From positions 1 through 53,641 of the forward strand of contig JAPLRR010000060.1 of assembly GCA_026399075.1 (NCBI GenBank): 53,641 nt of DNA, in the 5' to 3' direction. Below, piece by piece: positions 18,369-27,589 of the stretch. The DNA is from Methylococcales bacterium. GTDB taxonomy: Bacteria > Pseudomonadota > Gammaproteobacteria > Methylococcales > Methylomonadaceae. Below the pieces are notes generated by a model. The model saw nothing but the letters and a program-made list of their open reading frames with translations, was not told where the DNA came from and ran no database searches. The position numbers and the translations under genes were made by a program. Each line of letters opens with the position of its first letter. Position 1 is the first letter of the stretch.

Positions 18369-19265
18369 ATGAACAGCCAAACCGACCGTAAAGACAACGA
18401 AAACCTAGCCTTAATCTTTGACATTAAGCGTGATTGTAGCGAAGACGGGCCAGGTATCCGCACCACGGTTTTTTTTAAAGGTTGCCCGCTTTCTTGTGTG
18501 TGGTGCCAAAATCCGGAAGGCAAAGGGCCACGGCCTATAGCACCGCAACAGGCGGGTTTGTCCCTAGCAGGCCAATGTGAACTTGACCCAGCGGATTGTT
18601 TGACCATGTCCCATTCCGAGTTGACGAGGTTTTATGGCTTGCAAAGCCAGCCTTTAGAAAAATGTCCTGCCAAAGCCATGACAGATGTGGGTTACTGGAT
18701 TAGCGTTGAGGAATTGCTGTATCGGGTGTTGATAGACAAGGCTTTTTTTCAATCCAGTGGTGGCGGTGTGACGGTTTCAGGGGGGGAGGCAACGTTACAG
18801 CCCTTATTTTTGGAAAAGTTTTTACAGGGCTTGAAAAATGAAGGGGTGTCCACCGCATTGGAGACCTGCGGTTTTTTTAATTATCACACGTTCAAAAAGC
18901 GCTTGCTGCCGTGGCTAGACCTTATTTATTTTGACCTAAAGTTAATGGATGAAACTGCCCATCGGCAATTTACCGGGCAGTCCAATAAACCTATTTTGAA
19001 AAATTTGGAACGCCTGCTTGCTGATGCGACGATTCCGGTTAATATACGCGTCCCTTTGATCCCAGGGATTACGGCCACACCCAAAAACCTTTCAGAAATT
19101 GCCAGTTTCTTAAAATCCCATGATGTGGAAGCGGTTTACTTAATGCCTTACAACCCGTTATGGATAGATAAACTGGAAAAATTGGGGATAAGCCCAACCT
19201 ACAACCATCGGGAATTTATGGACGATGGCCAATTGGCCGACTGTGTTGCGGCCATTTCACAATAA
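18369..19265 (+). CDS. Glycyl radical enzyme activase (radical SAM)
   Basis: The radical-SAM motif GCPLSCVWCQNP gives the Cys-x3-Cys-x2-Cys that binds the 4Fe-4S cluster, with GGG-TVSGGE the SAM-binding region. This enzyme makes the glycyl radical on the GRE two genes upstream. Most GRE activases carry an insert with two ferredoxin-type clusters (eight Cys). Here the matching stretch (about 55-115) keeps only three cysteines (GQCELDPADC and EKCPAKAM), so the auxiliary clusters look lost or degenerate. I chose the ATG at 18369 (298 residues); an in-frame TTG at 18291 would overlap the SCP2 gene. It is followed 19 bp later by the DUF6765-like gene. Confidence 0.93.
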   Translation: MNSQTDRKDNENLALIFDIKRDCSEDGPGIRTTVFFKGCPLSCVWCQNPEGKGPRPIAPQQAGLSLAGQCELDPADCLTMSHSELTRFYGLQSQPLEKCPAKAMTDVGYWISVEELLYRVLIDKAFFQSSGGGVTVSGGEATLQPLFLEKFLQGLKNEGVSTALETCGFFNYHTFKKRLLPWLDLIYFDLKLMDETAHRQFTGQSNKPILKNLERLLADATIPVNIRVPLIPGITATPKNLSEIASFLKSHDVEAVYLMPYNPLWIDKLEKLGISPTYNHREFMDDGQLADCVAAISQ

Positions 19266-19284
19266 TTATTATTGGGGGTGTATT

Positions 19285-20397
19285 ATGCAAATTGATTTTC
19301 ATCACGCCACTACATACGTGATTGCCCGTTATGCCGGTTTTGAACATGACGAGGCCGACATTATCGCCTATTGTTCGCAATATGTTGATGATGCAACCAA
19401 CAGCGGAACCTTGAAATTTGATGTGGGGGCTATGTACCATCATATTTCATCAGCGCACAATTCCTTGGATTATCGGAACTTTGATGAACTGAGTAACCAT
19501 CAGGTTTGGATTCCTTTCCATTTTTTGCCGGGTAATGGCCAAAAGCCCGCTGGGGAAAGTCCTGCAGGTGGTTTTATAGAAAAACTGATCTGCCGCCCTA
19601 ACAGCCCTATTGCGCAAGATATGGTGCACGAATGTATAGCCAACAAAAACAAGCCTTATGGTCTGCATCGGCTAGGCATCACCATGCACATTTATGCCGA
19701 TACGTGGGCACACCAAGGTTTTGCTGGGGTGGCCCACGATGTCAATGATATTCATACCCTTGACGAGCAAGGCGATACGGATGTTGAATTTTTAGACAAA
19801 AAAAAGGCTTTTTTTAAGGGCATCATTAACCAAGTGACAGGGAAATTTATTGGTGATGTACTGCCTTTGGGGCACGGCGCGGCGCTAAGCCAGCCAGACA
19901 AACCTTATTTGAAATGGTCATATTACGACCATAACAACCAACTGGTAAAAAGGGACAATACCGAATTTTTTCTGGAAGCGGCTAACTTCATGTGTATCGC
20001 CATGCAACGTTACCAAGCAGGTGACCCTGTGGCTTTGGTGGATGGACTCCCGCAGTGTGCCAGGGATAAAATCAAAGAATTATTTTTGACGATCACTGAC
20101 GAGGATGGCGATGATAGGCATCAACGTTGGTTGGATAAAATCGCTAATGGCTTTTTTGATGATAATACGCCCCATGGATTTAAGGCGGTTAGTCTTGAAT
20201 ATCAGGCAAAAGGTCGTGACTCATGGAAACATAAGGCGCTTAATACAGCCAAGCTTACCGAAAGCGTTACCGATGTTTTTCCTTATCATGATTCGTTTCT
20301 TAAAAGCGACTGGAAAATGTTCCATGATGCGCTGTTGGCGCAGCATTTTTTTATTGTCCATGAGTTGTTACCTAGTTATGGTATTTGTGCGGCGTAG
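19285..20397 (+). CDS. DUF6765-like protein, possible metal-dependent hydrolase
   Basis: A 370-residue protein that resembles DUF6765 in its start IDFHHATTYVIARYAGF and the block YGLHRLGITMHIYADTWAHQ. Histidine and aspartate are clustered: His6-His7, a HHISSAHN block near 52-59, and His135-x3-Asp139-x3-His143. That spacing recalls zinc-dependent phospholipase C and P1 nuclease sites, so a lipid- or phosphate-ester hydrolase is a reasonable guess, not a demonstrated activity. There is no signal peptide. GGGGG sits about 8 bases before the ATG. As the last gene of the GRE operon it probably acts on the same substrate or its product. Confidence 0.65.
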   Translation: MQIDFHHATTYVIARYAGFEHDEADIIAYCSQYVDDATNSGTLKFDVGAMYHHISSAHNSLDYRNFDELSNHQVWIPFHFLPGNGQKPAGESPAGGFIEKLICRPNSPIAQDMVHECIANKNKPYGLHRLGITMHIYADTWAHQGFAGVAHDVNDIHTLDEQGDTDVEFLDKKKAFFKGIINQVTGKFIGDVLPLGHGAALSQPDKPYLKWSYYDHNNQLVKRDNTEFFLEAANFMCIAMQRYQAGDPVALVDGLPQCARDKIKELFLTITDEDGDDRHQRWLDKIANGFFDDNTPHGFKAVSLEYQAKGRDSWKHKALNTAKLTESVTDVFPYHDSFLKSDWKMFHDALLAQHFFIVHELLPSYGICAA

Positions 20398-20563
20398 TTA
20401 CTTAAAACTATCCGCTTGGCCGCATCTTTCAATGGCTGTGCTATGCCAAGATACCCTATGATAAAATAATGACCTCTCAAGCGATAGCATCGTTATAAGC
20501 TTTCGCCCTTGATGGTAACAGCTTAGGTGCTGGTAAGGCGGTTAGCTTGCTATAGAATAAATG

Positions 20564-20588
20564 GCTTGCCTGTTTACTTCGGGCAAGC
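20564..20588 (+). terminator. Hairpin with T-rich tail after the GRE operon
   Basis: GCTTGCC (20564-20570) pairs with GGCAAGC (20582-20588), followed by TGTTATTTT. It lies 167 bp past the DUF6765-like stop and about 48 bp before glgC, so it likely separates the operon from glgC. Confidence 0.45.
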
Positions 20589-20636
20589 TGTTATTTTAAG
20601 CCATGCCAGCCATAAGAAATGGGGATTGGAACTACT

Positions 20637-21863
20637 ATGTATCAAACTCTCGCAGTCATCCTGGCCGGTGGTTCAGGCAATAGGCTCAAACCACTTACCG
20701 AACACAGGGCAAAACCCGCTGTGCCATTTGGCGGCCAATATCGCATCATCGATTTCACCCTCAGCAATTGTTTGCATTCGGGTATCCGCCAAGTATTGGT
20801 ATTAACCCAATACAAATCGCATTCCTTGCAAAAGCATTTGCGTGATGTGTGGTCTTTGTTTAACCCTGAAATGGGGGAGTTCATCACCGCCGTACCGCCA
20901 CAAATGCGCACAGGCCAAAGTTGGTATTGCGGCACTGCGGATGCCGTCTATCAAAACCTTTATTTGTTGGAACGTAGTGAGGCGCCTTTTACGTTGATTT
21001 TGGCAGGCGACCACATTTACCGTATGGATTACGCCCAAATGTTGCGCTATCACTGTAATATACAATGTGATGTGACCATAGCCTGTATGGATGTCAGCAT
21101 CGGGGAGGCCAGCGCGTTTGGGGTTATGACGGTTGACAACCAGTCACGGATACGCAGTTTTGAAGAAAAACCCAGTTACCCGGCCGCGATGCCGGGGGAT
21201 AAAAACCGGGCATTGGTGTCTATGGGTATCTATCTGTTTTCTACTGGGGCATTGATCAAACTTCTGAAAAGTGACCACGAACGGGAAGATTCCAGCCATG
21301 ATTTTGGCAAAGATATTATCCCGCGCCTGATCCATAGCCATGACGTGGCTGCTTACCGGTTTGGCATGAAGGAAGGCCGTGTTTCCCCAGACAAATATTG
21401 GCGTGATGTGGGTACGATTGATAGCTACTATCAAAGTAATATGGCCTTATTGCAGCACGTGCCCCCCATTGACCTTTATCAGGAGAATTGGCCTATCCGC
21501 GCGTATGCAGCGCAAAGCCCGCCTGCAAAAGTGGTGGATGGCGAATCTGGCAATGGGGCCGTTTGTAGCAATTCCATTATTGCCAACGGCGCGATAATTA
21601 CCGGTGCAAAGGTTTATGATTGCATCCTGTTTCCCTTGGTAAAAATAGACGATGGGGCAGACGTTCGCCGCTGCATTTTATTTGAGAGGGCCTATATTGG
21701 CAAAGGTGTCCGTCTGCAAAATTGTATCGTGGAAAAAAATGTCCACATCCCTGAACACGAAACGGTGGGCTTTGACGAGCTAAAAGACCGCCAGCGTTTC
21801 ACCGTGTCAGAATCCGGTGTTGTGGTTATCCCGCAAGGCTATGTTTTTGGGGAGATGGCTTAG
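20637..21863 (+). CDS. glgC: Glucose-1-phosphate adenylyltransferase
   Basis: It makes ADP-glucose from ATP and glucose-1-phosphate, the committed step of glycogen synthesis. The N-terminus LAVILAGGSGNRLKPLT is the nucleotide-binding loop; RAKPAVPFGGQYRIIDF follows and carries residues of the catalytic and allosteric region. At 408 residues from the chosen ATG it is a typical bacterial length (E. coli 431, which has a longer N-terminus). An ATG six codons upstream (20619) is possible; the later one has GGATTGGA nearer. It is convergent with ppgK, their stops 5 bp apart, so both handle glucose storage and mobilisation. No glgA or glgB is within the window. Confidence 0.95.
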   Translation: MYQTLAVILAGGSGNRLKPLTEHRAKPAVPFGGQYRIIDFTLSNCLHSGIRQVLVLTQYKSHSLQKHLRDVWSLFNPEMGEFITAVPPQMRTGQSWYCGTADAVYQNLYLLERSEAPFTLILAGDHIYRMDYAQMLRYHCNIQCDVTIACMDVSIGEASAFGVMTVDNQSRIRSFEEKPSYPAAMPGDKNRALVSMGIYLFSTGALIKLLKSDHEREDSSHDFGKDIIPRLIHSHDVAAYRFGMKEGRVSPDKYWRDVGTIDSYYQSNMALLQHVPPIDLYQENWPIRAYAAQSPPAKVVDGESGNGAVCSNSIIANGAIITGAKVYDCILFPLVKIDDGADVRRCILFERAYIGKGVRLQNCIVEKNVHIPEHETVGFDELKDRQRFTVSESGVVVIPQGYVFGEMA

Positions 21864-21867
21864 GGTG

Positions 21868-22623
21868 TTAACCTTCGCCTTGAGTGCTCTTCAATTGGGC
21901 GTACATCGCCGCGCCAACGATCCCGGCTTGATTTAAAAATGCAGCGGGTTTTACCGTCGTTTCTACGGTAATTTGTTTGCTAAATTTAGTAAATTTTTTG
22001 CTGCTGCCACCACCCAGAATAATCAGGTCGGGCCAAAATAAGCCTTCCATTAAGGTAAGGTAGCTGTTAAAACGCTTGCCCCAGCGGTTCCAGCCCAAGC
22101 CTTCCGCTTTGCGGACAGCATCTGAAGCATAATGCTCGGCTTTTTTGCCGTCATGCAAATATAAATGCCCCAATTCGGTATTGGGCAATAACTTCCCTTC
22201 GCTAAACAATGCGGTGCCTAGGCCAGTGCCGATGGTTATTAGCAAGACCACGCCTGTTTGGCCTTTGCCTTCGCCAAAATTCATTTCTGCCATACCAGCC
22301 GCATCGGCATCATTTAGGCAGTGGCAGGGGCAATCGGTTGCTTCTGAAAACAACTTATCAACATTAGTGCCAATAAACGAAGACGAAATATTAGCCGCCG
22401 TTCTCGCAACACCATGTTGGATGGCGGCTGGGAAGCCACAACCTATGGGGCCTGTCCAGTTAAAATGGGCCACCATTTGGGCCAGGGTAGCAGCAATGGC
22501 TTTGGGGGTTGCAGGCTTTGGGGTTTCCAGCCGGTAGCGTTCGCTTACCAGTTCGCCTGTTTTGGTGTCAACAATTGCGCCCTTAATTCCTGAACCACCA
22601 ATGTCTACGCCTAAAATGTGCAT
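21868..22623 (-). CDS. ppgK: Polyphosphate glucokinase (ROK family)
   Basis: The protein phosphorylates glucose to glucose-6-phosphate with polyphosphate (or ATP) as donor. [13 protein letters not shown] near the N-terminus is the phosphate-binding loop, [13 protein letters not shown] the second, and [14 protein letters not shown] is the PpgK-type segment after it. At 251 residues it is of usual PpgK length, shorter than typical ROK glucokinases of 300. Start ATG 22623 has AGGAAG 7 bases upstream. Convergent with glgC. The family's donor preference for polyphosphate is from known homologues, not visible here. Confidence 0.9.
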   Translation of the reverse strand: MHILGVDIGGSGIKGAIVDTKTGELVSERYRLETPKPATPKAIAATLAQMVAHFNWTGPIGCGFPAAIQHGVARTAANISSSFIGTNVDKLFSEATDCPCHCLNDADAAGMAEMNFGEGKGQTGVVLLITIGTGLGTALFSEGKLLPNTELGHLYLHDGKKAEHYASDAVRKAEGLGWNRWGKRFNSYLTLMEGLFWPDLIILGGGSSKKFTKFSKQITVETTVKPAAFLNQAGIVGAAMYAQLKSTQGEG

Positions 22624-22737
22624 ATCGCTTCCTGAATAATGTTAAGAATACAAGCTATGGGAAAGGGGGAAGGGCGATAGTCTCCGCCTAAGGATGGCCG
22701 GGTAGTGTTAAGCGGCTTCCTATTCCCTGTCTGGATA

Positions 22738-22779
22738 AAAGCCGGGGAAGGCGTACGGTTGCACGCTTAACCCGGCTTT
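22738..22779 (-). terminator. Possible terminator after the DUF1097 gene
   Basis: AAAGCCGGG and CCCGGCTTT form a 9-bp stem with a long loop; read on the minus strand the stem is followed by TTAT. A second imperfect hairpin, GTCGGTGCT against AGCACCCGAC, spans 22808-22841 nearer the stop. Confidence 0.35.
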
Positions 22780-22845
22780 AGCGTTTAGTGGCTGATGTTG
22801 TTATTGTGTCGGTGCTTAAGGATTACCATCCAGCACCCGACTTAA

Positions 22846-23364
22846 TTACTTGGTCAGTTTGGCGCTCAGTTGGGCAGACCATTGGCCAAAGTAAGTACCG
22901 ACAACAATGGAGATAGAAATCACCAACAAAGGGTTGCTTAAGGAAATGCTTAAAAGCACGTCTTGGTTTAATTTATCAGGTGTTTGCAACAAATAAGCAA
23001 AGGTTGAAGAATAACCCAATACGCTAGCAGGGATGGTAGCAAGTTGTGGGATATTAGCCGCAAGACACATGACCACAACGGATACGGCAACAGTAATGGC
23101 AGCCATTGCTGGGAAACCAAGCGCAGCTGTTGGTGGAATGTGGGTCAGTAGAATAGCGGTGAACCAGGCCATGAATACGCCAAAAATGCCGCATACAATA
23201 GTGTTTATCAGCGCTTCTTTGGTGGCGCCCAAAAAGAAATAGGCGGCCCAAGCAATGGTTGCAGCCCAGATAAAAAAGAGACCGCTTGCAGGCCCCACTG
23301 CCAAAAATGTTGCAACGCCAGCCAGGCCGCCAATGCTTAACGATAATGCTGTTAGTTTATCCAT
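22846..23364 (-). CDS. DUF1097 inner-membrane protein (YcdZ-like)
   Basis: A 172-residue membrane protein of five or six hydrophobic segments, with short loops and an alanine/isoleucine-rich body (GLFFIWAATIAWAAYFFLGA). It matches the pattern of DUF1097 (E. coli YcdZ), whose function is unknown. The ATG at 23364 has TGGAGA 7 bases upstream; an in-frame start seven codons earlier lacks a site. Its own upstream region, 23365-23661, holds no gene I can see; it contains a short inverted repeat TCACCTCAT/GTGAGGTG right behind the start. Confidence 0.8.
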   Translation of the reverse strand: MDKLTALSLSIGGLAGVATFLAVGPASGLFFIWAATIAWAAYFFLGATKEALINTIVCGIFGVFMAWFTAILLTHIPPTAALGFPAMAAITVAVSVVVMCLAANIPQLATIPASVLGYSSTFAYLLQTPDKLNQDVLLSISLSNPLLVISISIVVGTYFGQWSAQLSAKLTK

Positions 23365-23661
23365 AATGTGTCTCCAAAAAATCACCTCATTAGTAAATGG
23401 TCAGGTTTCATAGTGAGGTGGTTCTATGAAATCTGATGTTTTGGGTTAAGCCCAATCCAGCGGATAACCCCGGTTTAACCAAACACCTTCCGCTAATGGC
23501 CACAAGCGCCAAAATCAGTGGCTGATTCTATACTTTACCGATGGTACGGGTCAATTGGCACGGTAGAATGCTTAGTTTGGCCGTTAAAATAAATAATCAA
23601 GATCAGCAGCTTGTTAGTTAAGGTAAACCGTTGATGACCGCCTTGGCTACTGCTTAGACCA

Positions 23662-24354
23662 TCATCCTAGGTAGCTGGTGTAAGCCCTGGACATAGCCAA
23701 AGCGGAAAGCAATAAAAATAATCCCCCACTGATTTTATGCAGCAGCACCAAGGAAACTTTTTGTAAAATTGTGCGCCCTGCCAAAATGCCCAGCCCAGAT
23801 GTCGTAGCCAAGGCGGTTGTAGCGCCTAGCCACACCGCAATAGGTGCCGCTGTGCTGCTTAAGGCAACCACAGCCAATTGGGTTTTATCGCCAAATTCAG
23901 CCACGGTAATCAAAAAAAATGTGGTGAAAAAGATACCGTGGCCGCTTTTTTCTTTAATGACCTCCTCTTCGTCTTCTTCCTTAACCTGTAAGGCATGGAT
24001 TCCAAAAGCAGCGAACAAAAAGGCGACTATGGCCGCCACCAAATAATCGGGCAACCAGTTGGCAATGGCTACACCAAAAACCACGGCCAAGGTATTTAAC
24101 AAGGCAAAAGCGGCAATAGCGCCCAGCAACACGGGCATGGGTTTATGCCGGGAGGCCAAGGCCATGCACACCAGTTGGCTTTTGTCACCCATTTCAGCGA
24201 CGATAATCAGCGCAAAACTGGTGCCTGCTGTGGCGCCCAGTTCAGTGATATTGCCAGAAAACAGCGGTTGCAGGGCGTTGTGAAAAATGTCAGTAAAATT
24301 GACCGTGCCCCATACGGCTAACAACTGCTGTAATTGATTTTGGAGAGTGTCCAT
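23662..24354 (-). CDS. GDT1/TMEM165-family (UPF0016) cation transporter
   Basis: About six membrane segments hold two copies of the family motif E-x-G-D-K-[ST]: VAEMGDKSQL and VAEFGDKTQL, split by an acidic loop (KEEDEEEVIKEK). The family exports Mn2+ or Ca2+/Mn2+ in exchange for protons. Length 230 matches bacterial members. I chose ATG 24354 (GGGA 9 bases before it); a TTG at 24378 directly abuts the ZIP stop. It follows the ZIP gene in the same direction, so the two are probably co-transcribed for metal balance. No manganese riboswitch was recognised upstream. Confidence 0.88.
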   Translation of the reverse strand: MDTLQNQLQQLLAVWGTVNFTDIFHNALQPLFSGNITELGATAGTSFALIIVAEMGDKSQLVCMALASRHKPMPVLLGAIAAFALLNTLAVVFGVAIANWLPDYLVAAIVAFLFAAFGIHALQVKEEDEEEVIKEKSGHGIFFTTFFLITVAEFGDKTQLAVVALSSTAAPIAVWLGATTALATTSGLGILAGRTILQKVSLVLLHKISGGLFLLLSALAMSRAYTSYLG

Positions 24355-24378
24355 GCTTGTCCCGATAGTGCTTGGCAA

Positions 24379-25329
24379 TTAGCCGAGCATATTGTCCAAA
24401 ACCATCATGATAATAAAGCCCACCATCAAGGCAAACGTAGCATAACGCGAGCGGCCTTCAGAATGGGTTTCAGGGATAATTTCTTCGCTGATCACAAACA
24501 GCATTGCGCCAGCGGCAAAGCCCATTGCAATCGGTAATATGGGTTGGAAGACTGTAACCATCGTGATGCCAAGTAAACCGCCAATAGGTTCAACTAAGCC
24601 AGTGACAGTGGCAATACCAACGGCTTTCCATTTGTTGTAACCCAAACCAACCAAAGGTAAAGCCACTGCCAAACCTTCAGGGATGTTTTGCAAGGCAATG
24701 GCAATGGCCAACACTACACCGTTTTTCATTTCCCCTGAACCAAAACTGACACCCACGGACATTCCTTCAGGAAAATTATGGATGGTGATGGCGATGATAA
24801 ACAGCCAAACTTTTTTGAGTGAACTTAATTGCACATCAGAAATGGAATCAAAATGCACATGCGGCAGCTGGCGGTCTGCATAGTGCAAAAATGCCGCACC
24901 TAGCAACATGCCCATAGAGACAATATAAATGCCTTTGCCGGGCCAGATCACATTACCGTAAGTAATGCCGGGCACCAATAGGGAGAAGGCCGTCGCCGCC
25001 AACATCACACCTGCGGCTGCGCCCAACATGCCGTTGAACAGGTTGCGCGAAATGTTTTTGAAAAATAAAGCCGGTAAAGCGCCTACGCCCGTTGCCAAAC
25101 CCGCCAAAATACTGGCAAAAAAACCAATGACGACGGTTTTGCCAAAAATGAGATATAAGGCCCCGAAAACAATCAACTGGCTCAGTAAAAACAAGCCCAG
25201 CAAGGTTGCCCAGCGCTTGAGCGGTGGCATGGCCTGTAACTTTTGATAGTTTTCGCCTTCTTTAAACTGGCTCAGTTTAGTTTCGGTAAAATGTTGCAAT
25301 TTTGATAGTGTTCTCGTTGTTATTGTCAT
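24379..25329 (-). CDS. ZIP-family metal transporter
   Basis: A 316-residue membrane protein with the two ZIP signature helices: ITIHNFPEGMSVGVSFG (about residues 187-203) and IALQNIPEGLAVALPL (about 217-232), whose His/Asn/Glu residues form the binuclear metal site. ZIP proteins bring Zn2+, Fe2+ or Mn2+ into the cytoplasm. An extra N-terminal stretch of about 40 polar residues precedes the first helix. AGGAAC lies upstream of the ATG at 25329. It leads the two-gene unit with the GDT1-type exporter, an importer-exporter pair, so the shared metal is likely manganese or zinc, unproven. Confidence 0.88.
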   Translation of the reverse strand: MTITTRTLSKLQHFTETKLSQFKEGENYQKLQAMPPLKRWATLLGLFLLSQLIVFGALYLIFGKTVVIGFFASILAGLATGVGALPALFFKNISRNLFNGMLGAAAGVMLAATAFSLLVPGITYGNVIWPGKGIYIVSMGMLLGAAFLHYADRQLPHVHFDSISDVQLSSLKKVWLFIIAITIHNFPEGMSVGVSFGSGEMKNGVVLAIAIALQNIPEGLAVALPLVGLGYNKWKAVGIATVTGLVEPIGGLLGITMVTVFQPILPIAMGFAAGAMLFVISEEIIPETHSEGRSRYATFALMVGFIIMMVLDNMLG

Positions 25330-25463
25330 TATTGCGTTCCTGTTTTTTTTGAAGTTTTTAGGTGGGCCACTTGGGCATTATAGCCAAATACCAAATATTT
25401 ATACGGTTAATATTTTTCTTGTTAAACAGTTGGCTGAGCGGCGTTTGTTTGGCTAGTTTGGGA

Positions 25464-25491
25464 TTGGCGCAGGCAGATTGGTTTTTATAAT
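25464..25491 (+). promoter_or_regulatory. Candidate sigma-70 promoter for lysC
   Basis: TTGGCG (25464-25469), a 16-base spacer and TATAAT (25486-25491), about 90 bp before the lysC ATG. The resulting leader is long enough for control, but I do not see a lysine riboswitch in it. Confidence 0.45.
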
Positions 25492-25579
25492 AGTTTTACA
25501 AATCCCAAAAACCTTTTACCATAGCATGTTCGGAGACAATCTTCGACTTCTTCGCAAGAAAACACACACAGGTTTTAAA

Positions 25580-26809
25580 ATGTCACTTTATGTTTATAAA
25601 TTTGGCGGTACATCGGTAGGTTCTACCGAACGGATTAGATCGGTCGCTGAAAAAGTTAAAAAAGCCCATGATTTGGGCGATCAAATTATTGTTGTGCTGT
25701 CAGCAATGAGCGGTGAAACCAACCGGCTGATTGCCTTGGCAAAAGAAATGCAGGCACAACCAACCGAACGGGAAATGGATGTTTTGATTTCCACTGGGGA
25801 ACAAGTTACCGTGGCCTTGCTGAGCATGGCTTTACATGAATTGGGTTGTGATGCCTGCTCTTATACTGGCGGTCAAGTTAAAATCTTAACAGATAGCACT
25901 TACACCAAGGCCCGTATCCTGCATATTGATGAGGCGCGTATCCGTGCCGACCTCAACGCGGGTAAAGTGGTTGTGGTCGCAGGCTTTCAGGGCGTGGATG
26001 GCGATGGCAATATCACCACCTTGGGCCGTGGCGGTTCTGACACCACGGCGGTTGCTTTGGCTGCGGCCTTGAAGGCCGACGAATGCCATATTTACACCGA
26101 TGTTGATGGTGTTTATACCACTGACCCACGGGTTGAACCCAAAGCCCGCCGGCTAGACCACATCACTTTTGAAGAAATGTTGGAAATGGCCAGCTTAGGC
26201 TCAAAAGTCCTGCAAATCCGGTCGGTGGAGTTTGCCGGAAAATATAATGTCGCCTTACGGGTATTATCATCATTTAAAGAAGGGTGTGGCACCCTCATCA
26301 CTTACGAGGAATCACAAATGGAAAGCGCTTTAATTTCTGGCATTGCATTTAATCGGGATGAAGCAAAACTAACGATTACCGGTGTGCCTGATTTACCGGG
26401 CGTTGCCTTTAAAATTTTAGGGCCTATTGCCGAAGCAAATATTGAAGTGGATATGATCGTCCAAAATATTGCGGACGATGCCACCACTGATTTTACCTTT
26501 ACAGTCCACCGCAATGATTATCAGCGGGCCAAAACTTTGTTGGAGCAAACCTGTATTGACTTGGCCGCCAGAAAAGTGACTGGTGATAATGGCATCGTTA
26601 AGGTTTCCATCGTCGGTGTGGGTATGCGCTCCCACGCGGGTATTGCCAGCACCATGTTCAAAACCCTGGCAGCGTTAGGTATCAATATCCGCATGATTTC
26701 CACTTCAGAAATCAAAATTTCAGTGGTTGTTGATGAAAAATATTTGGAGCTTGCCGTAAGGGAATTGCACGCTGCTTTTGAGCTGGATAAGGTTCCTGAA
26801 ATCGCTTAG
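25580..26809 (+). CDS. lysC: Aspartate kinase
   Basis: The enzyme phosphorylates aspartate, the first step to lysine, threonine, methionine and diaminopimelate. The N-terminus VYKFGGTSVG is the kinase signature; GRGGSDTTAVALAA follows near 155 and the C-terminal third holds two ACT domains (ITGVPDLPGVAFKI and VSIVGVGMRSHAGIAS) for feedback by end-product amino acids. At 409 residues it is a single-function enzyme like those of Pseudomonas. I chose the ATG at 25580 (AGG 8 bases before); the frame is open 34 codons further up but has no good site. A hairpin TTGGGG/CCCCAA at about 26831-26856 may end transcription. Confidence 0.95.
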   Translation: MSLYVYKFGGTSVGSTERIRSVAEKVKKAHDLGDQIIVVLSAMSGETNRLIALAKEMQAQPTEREMDVLISTGEQVTVALLSMALHELGCDACSYTGGQVKILTDSTYTKARILHIDEARIRADLNAGKVVVVAGFQGVDGDGNITTLGRGGSDTTAVALAAALKADECHIYTDVDGVYTTDPRVEPKARRLDHITFEEMLEMASLGSKVLQIRSVEFAGKYNVALRVLSSFKEGCGTLITYEESQMESALISGIAFNRDEAKLTITGVPDLPGVAFKILGPIAEANIEVDMIVQNIADDATTDFTFTVHRNDYQRAKTLLEQTCIDLAARKVTGDNGIVKVSIVGVGMRSHAGIASTMFKTLAALGINIRMISTSEIKISVVVDEKYLELAVRELHAAFELDKVPEIA

Positions 26810-27007
26810 GCTTGCAACTTTTGGCTAAGCTTGGGGTGATATTTTCTGTCGCCCCAACTTAAATTTCTAGCTAAATCTTGCATTAGCCAAACTTTTTTGC
26901 CGGATTTTTAGTGTCTATTGCTGAACCCAGCCTAAAAGGCATTCATAATTGCTTTATTTATGATATAAAATAAGCTCAATTTATTAATAACTTTAAGGTA
27001 ATAACAA

Positions 27008-27205
27008 ATGTCTGAGATAGTAGGAAATACGGCGGGTGAAATCTGGAAATATTTGGATGCAAATGGCCCGACTAGCGTAGCAAAGTTGATCAAGGAAACT
27101 AAAATTGATGACAAGACCATACAACGTGGTATTGGCTGGTTGGCCCAAGAAGACAAGGTCATTATTGAAGTGGTCAATCGGGCAGAAACTGTTTCCCTGA
27201 AATAA
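27008..27205 (+). CDS. Small winged helix-turn-helix protein (DUF2582-like)
   Basis: Just 65 residues: EIWKYLDANGPTSVAKLIKE and KTIQRGIGWLAQEDKVII form the HTH plus wing typical of the small DUF2582 winged-helix domains, which lack an effector domain. Such proteins are presumed DNA-binding, but targets are unknown. AAGG lies about 10 bases before the ATG. It stands alone: gaps of 198 bp before and 384 bp after. Confidence 0.75.
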   Translation: MSEIVGNTAGEIWKYLDANGPTSVAKLIKETKIDDKTIQRGIGWLAQEDKVIIEVVNRAETVSLK

Positions 27206-27589
27206 CGCTTACAAAACCCGTTTTTTCTTAAGCGGGTGTTCAAAAAAGTTGGTTTTGGTCGGTGGCGGGGCGTTTGGCGTATTGGCATAAACGCTCCCCC
27301 ACTGGCTTAAAATCAAGTCCCCAAACTTTTCCCCGGTTTGCCACGGTTGCCTTTGCTACTGCCAAATCCACTTGAATCCCCCCAATCCGAATTTGCTAAG
27401 CCAATCTTCTTGCTCCAGTAATGGTAAAATCTTTGGATGGCAAGGCTGCAAGAGATAAATTGCCCTAAGCGCTTCAGTTTATTTTAAACTAGTGGGCCTA
27501 TGCAGACTTTAACGGGCTTAAACTGCCAGTGATTCAGCAGGCGGTAGCGGAAAAAATCGGCAAGCACACTACTTCAAAAAGGTTGGAAT
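27206..27589. other. Gene-free stretch before the oxidoreductase gene
   Basis: No gene is supported. Right after the winged-helix stop, ACCCG and CGGGT flank a T-rich loop (about 27218-27237), at most a weak terminator. I see nothing else clear up to the AGG/GGA site at 27580. Confidence 0.5.

Noticed and set aside
25330..25579. Riboswitch in the lysC/ZIP intergenic region
   Set aside because: I could not fold any part into a lysine or manganese (yybP-ykoY) riboswitch core.
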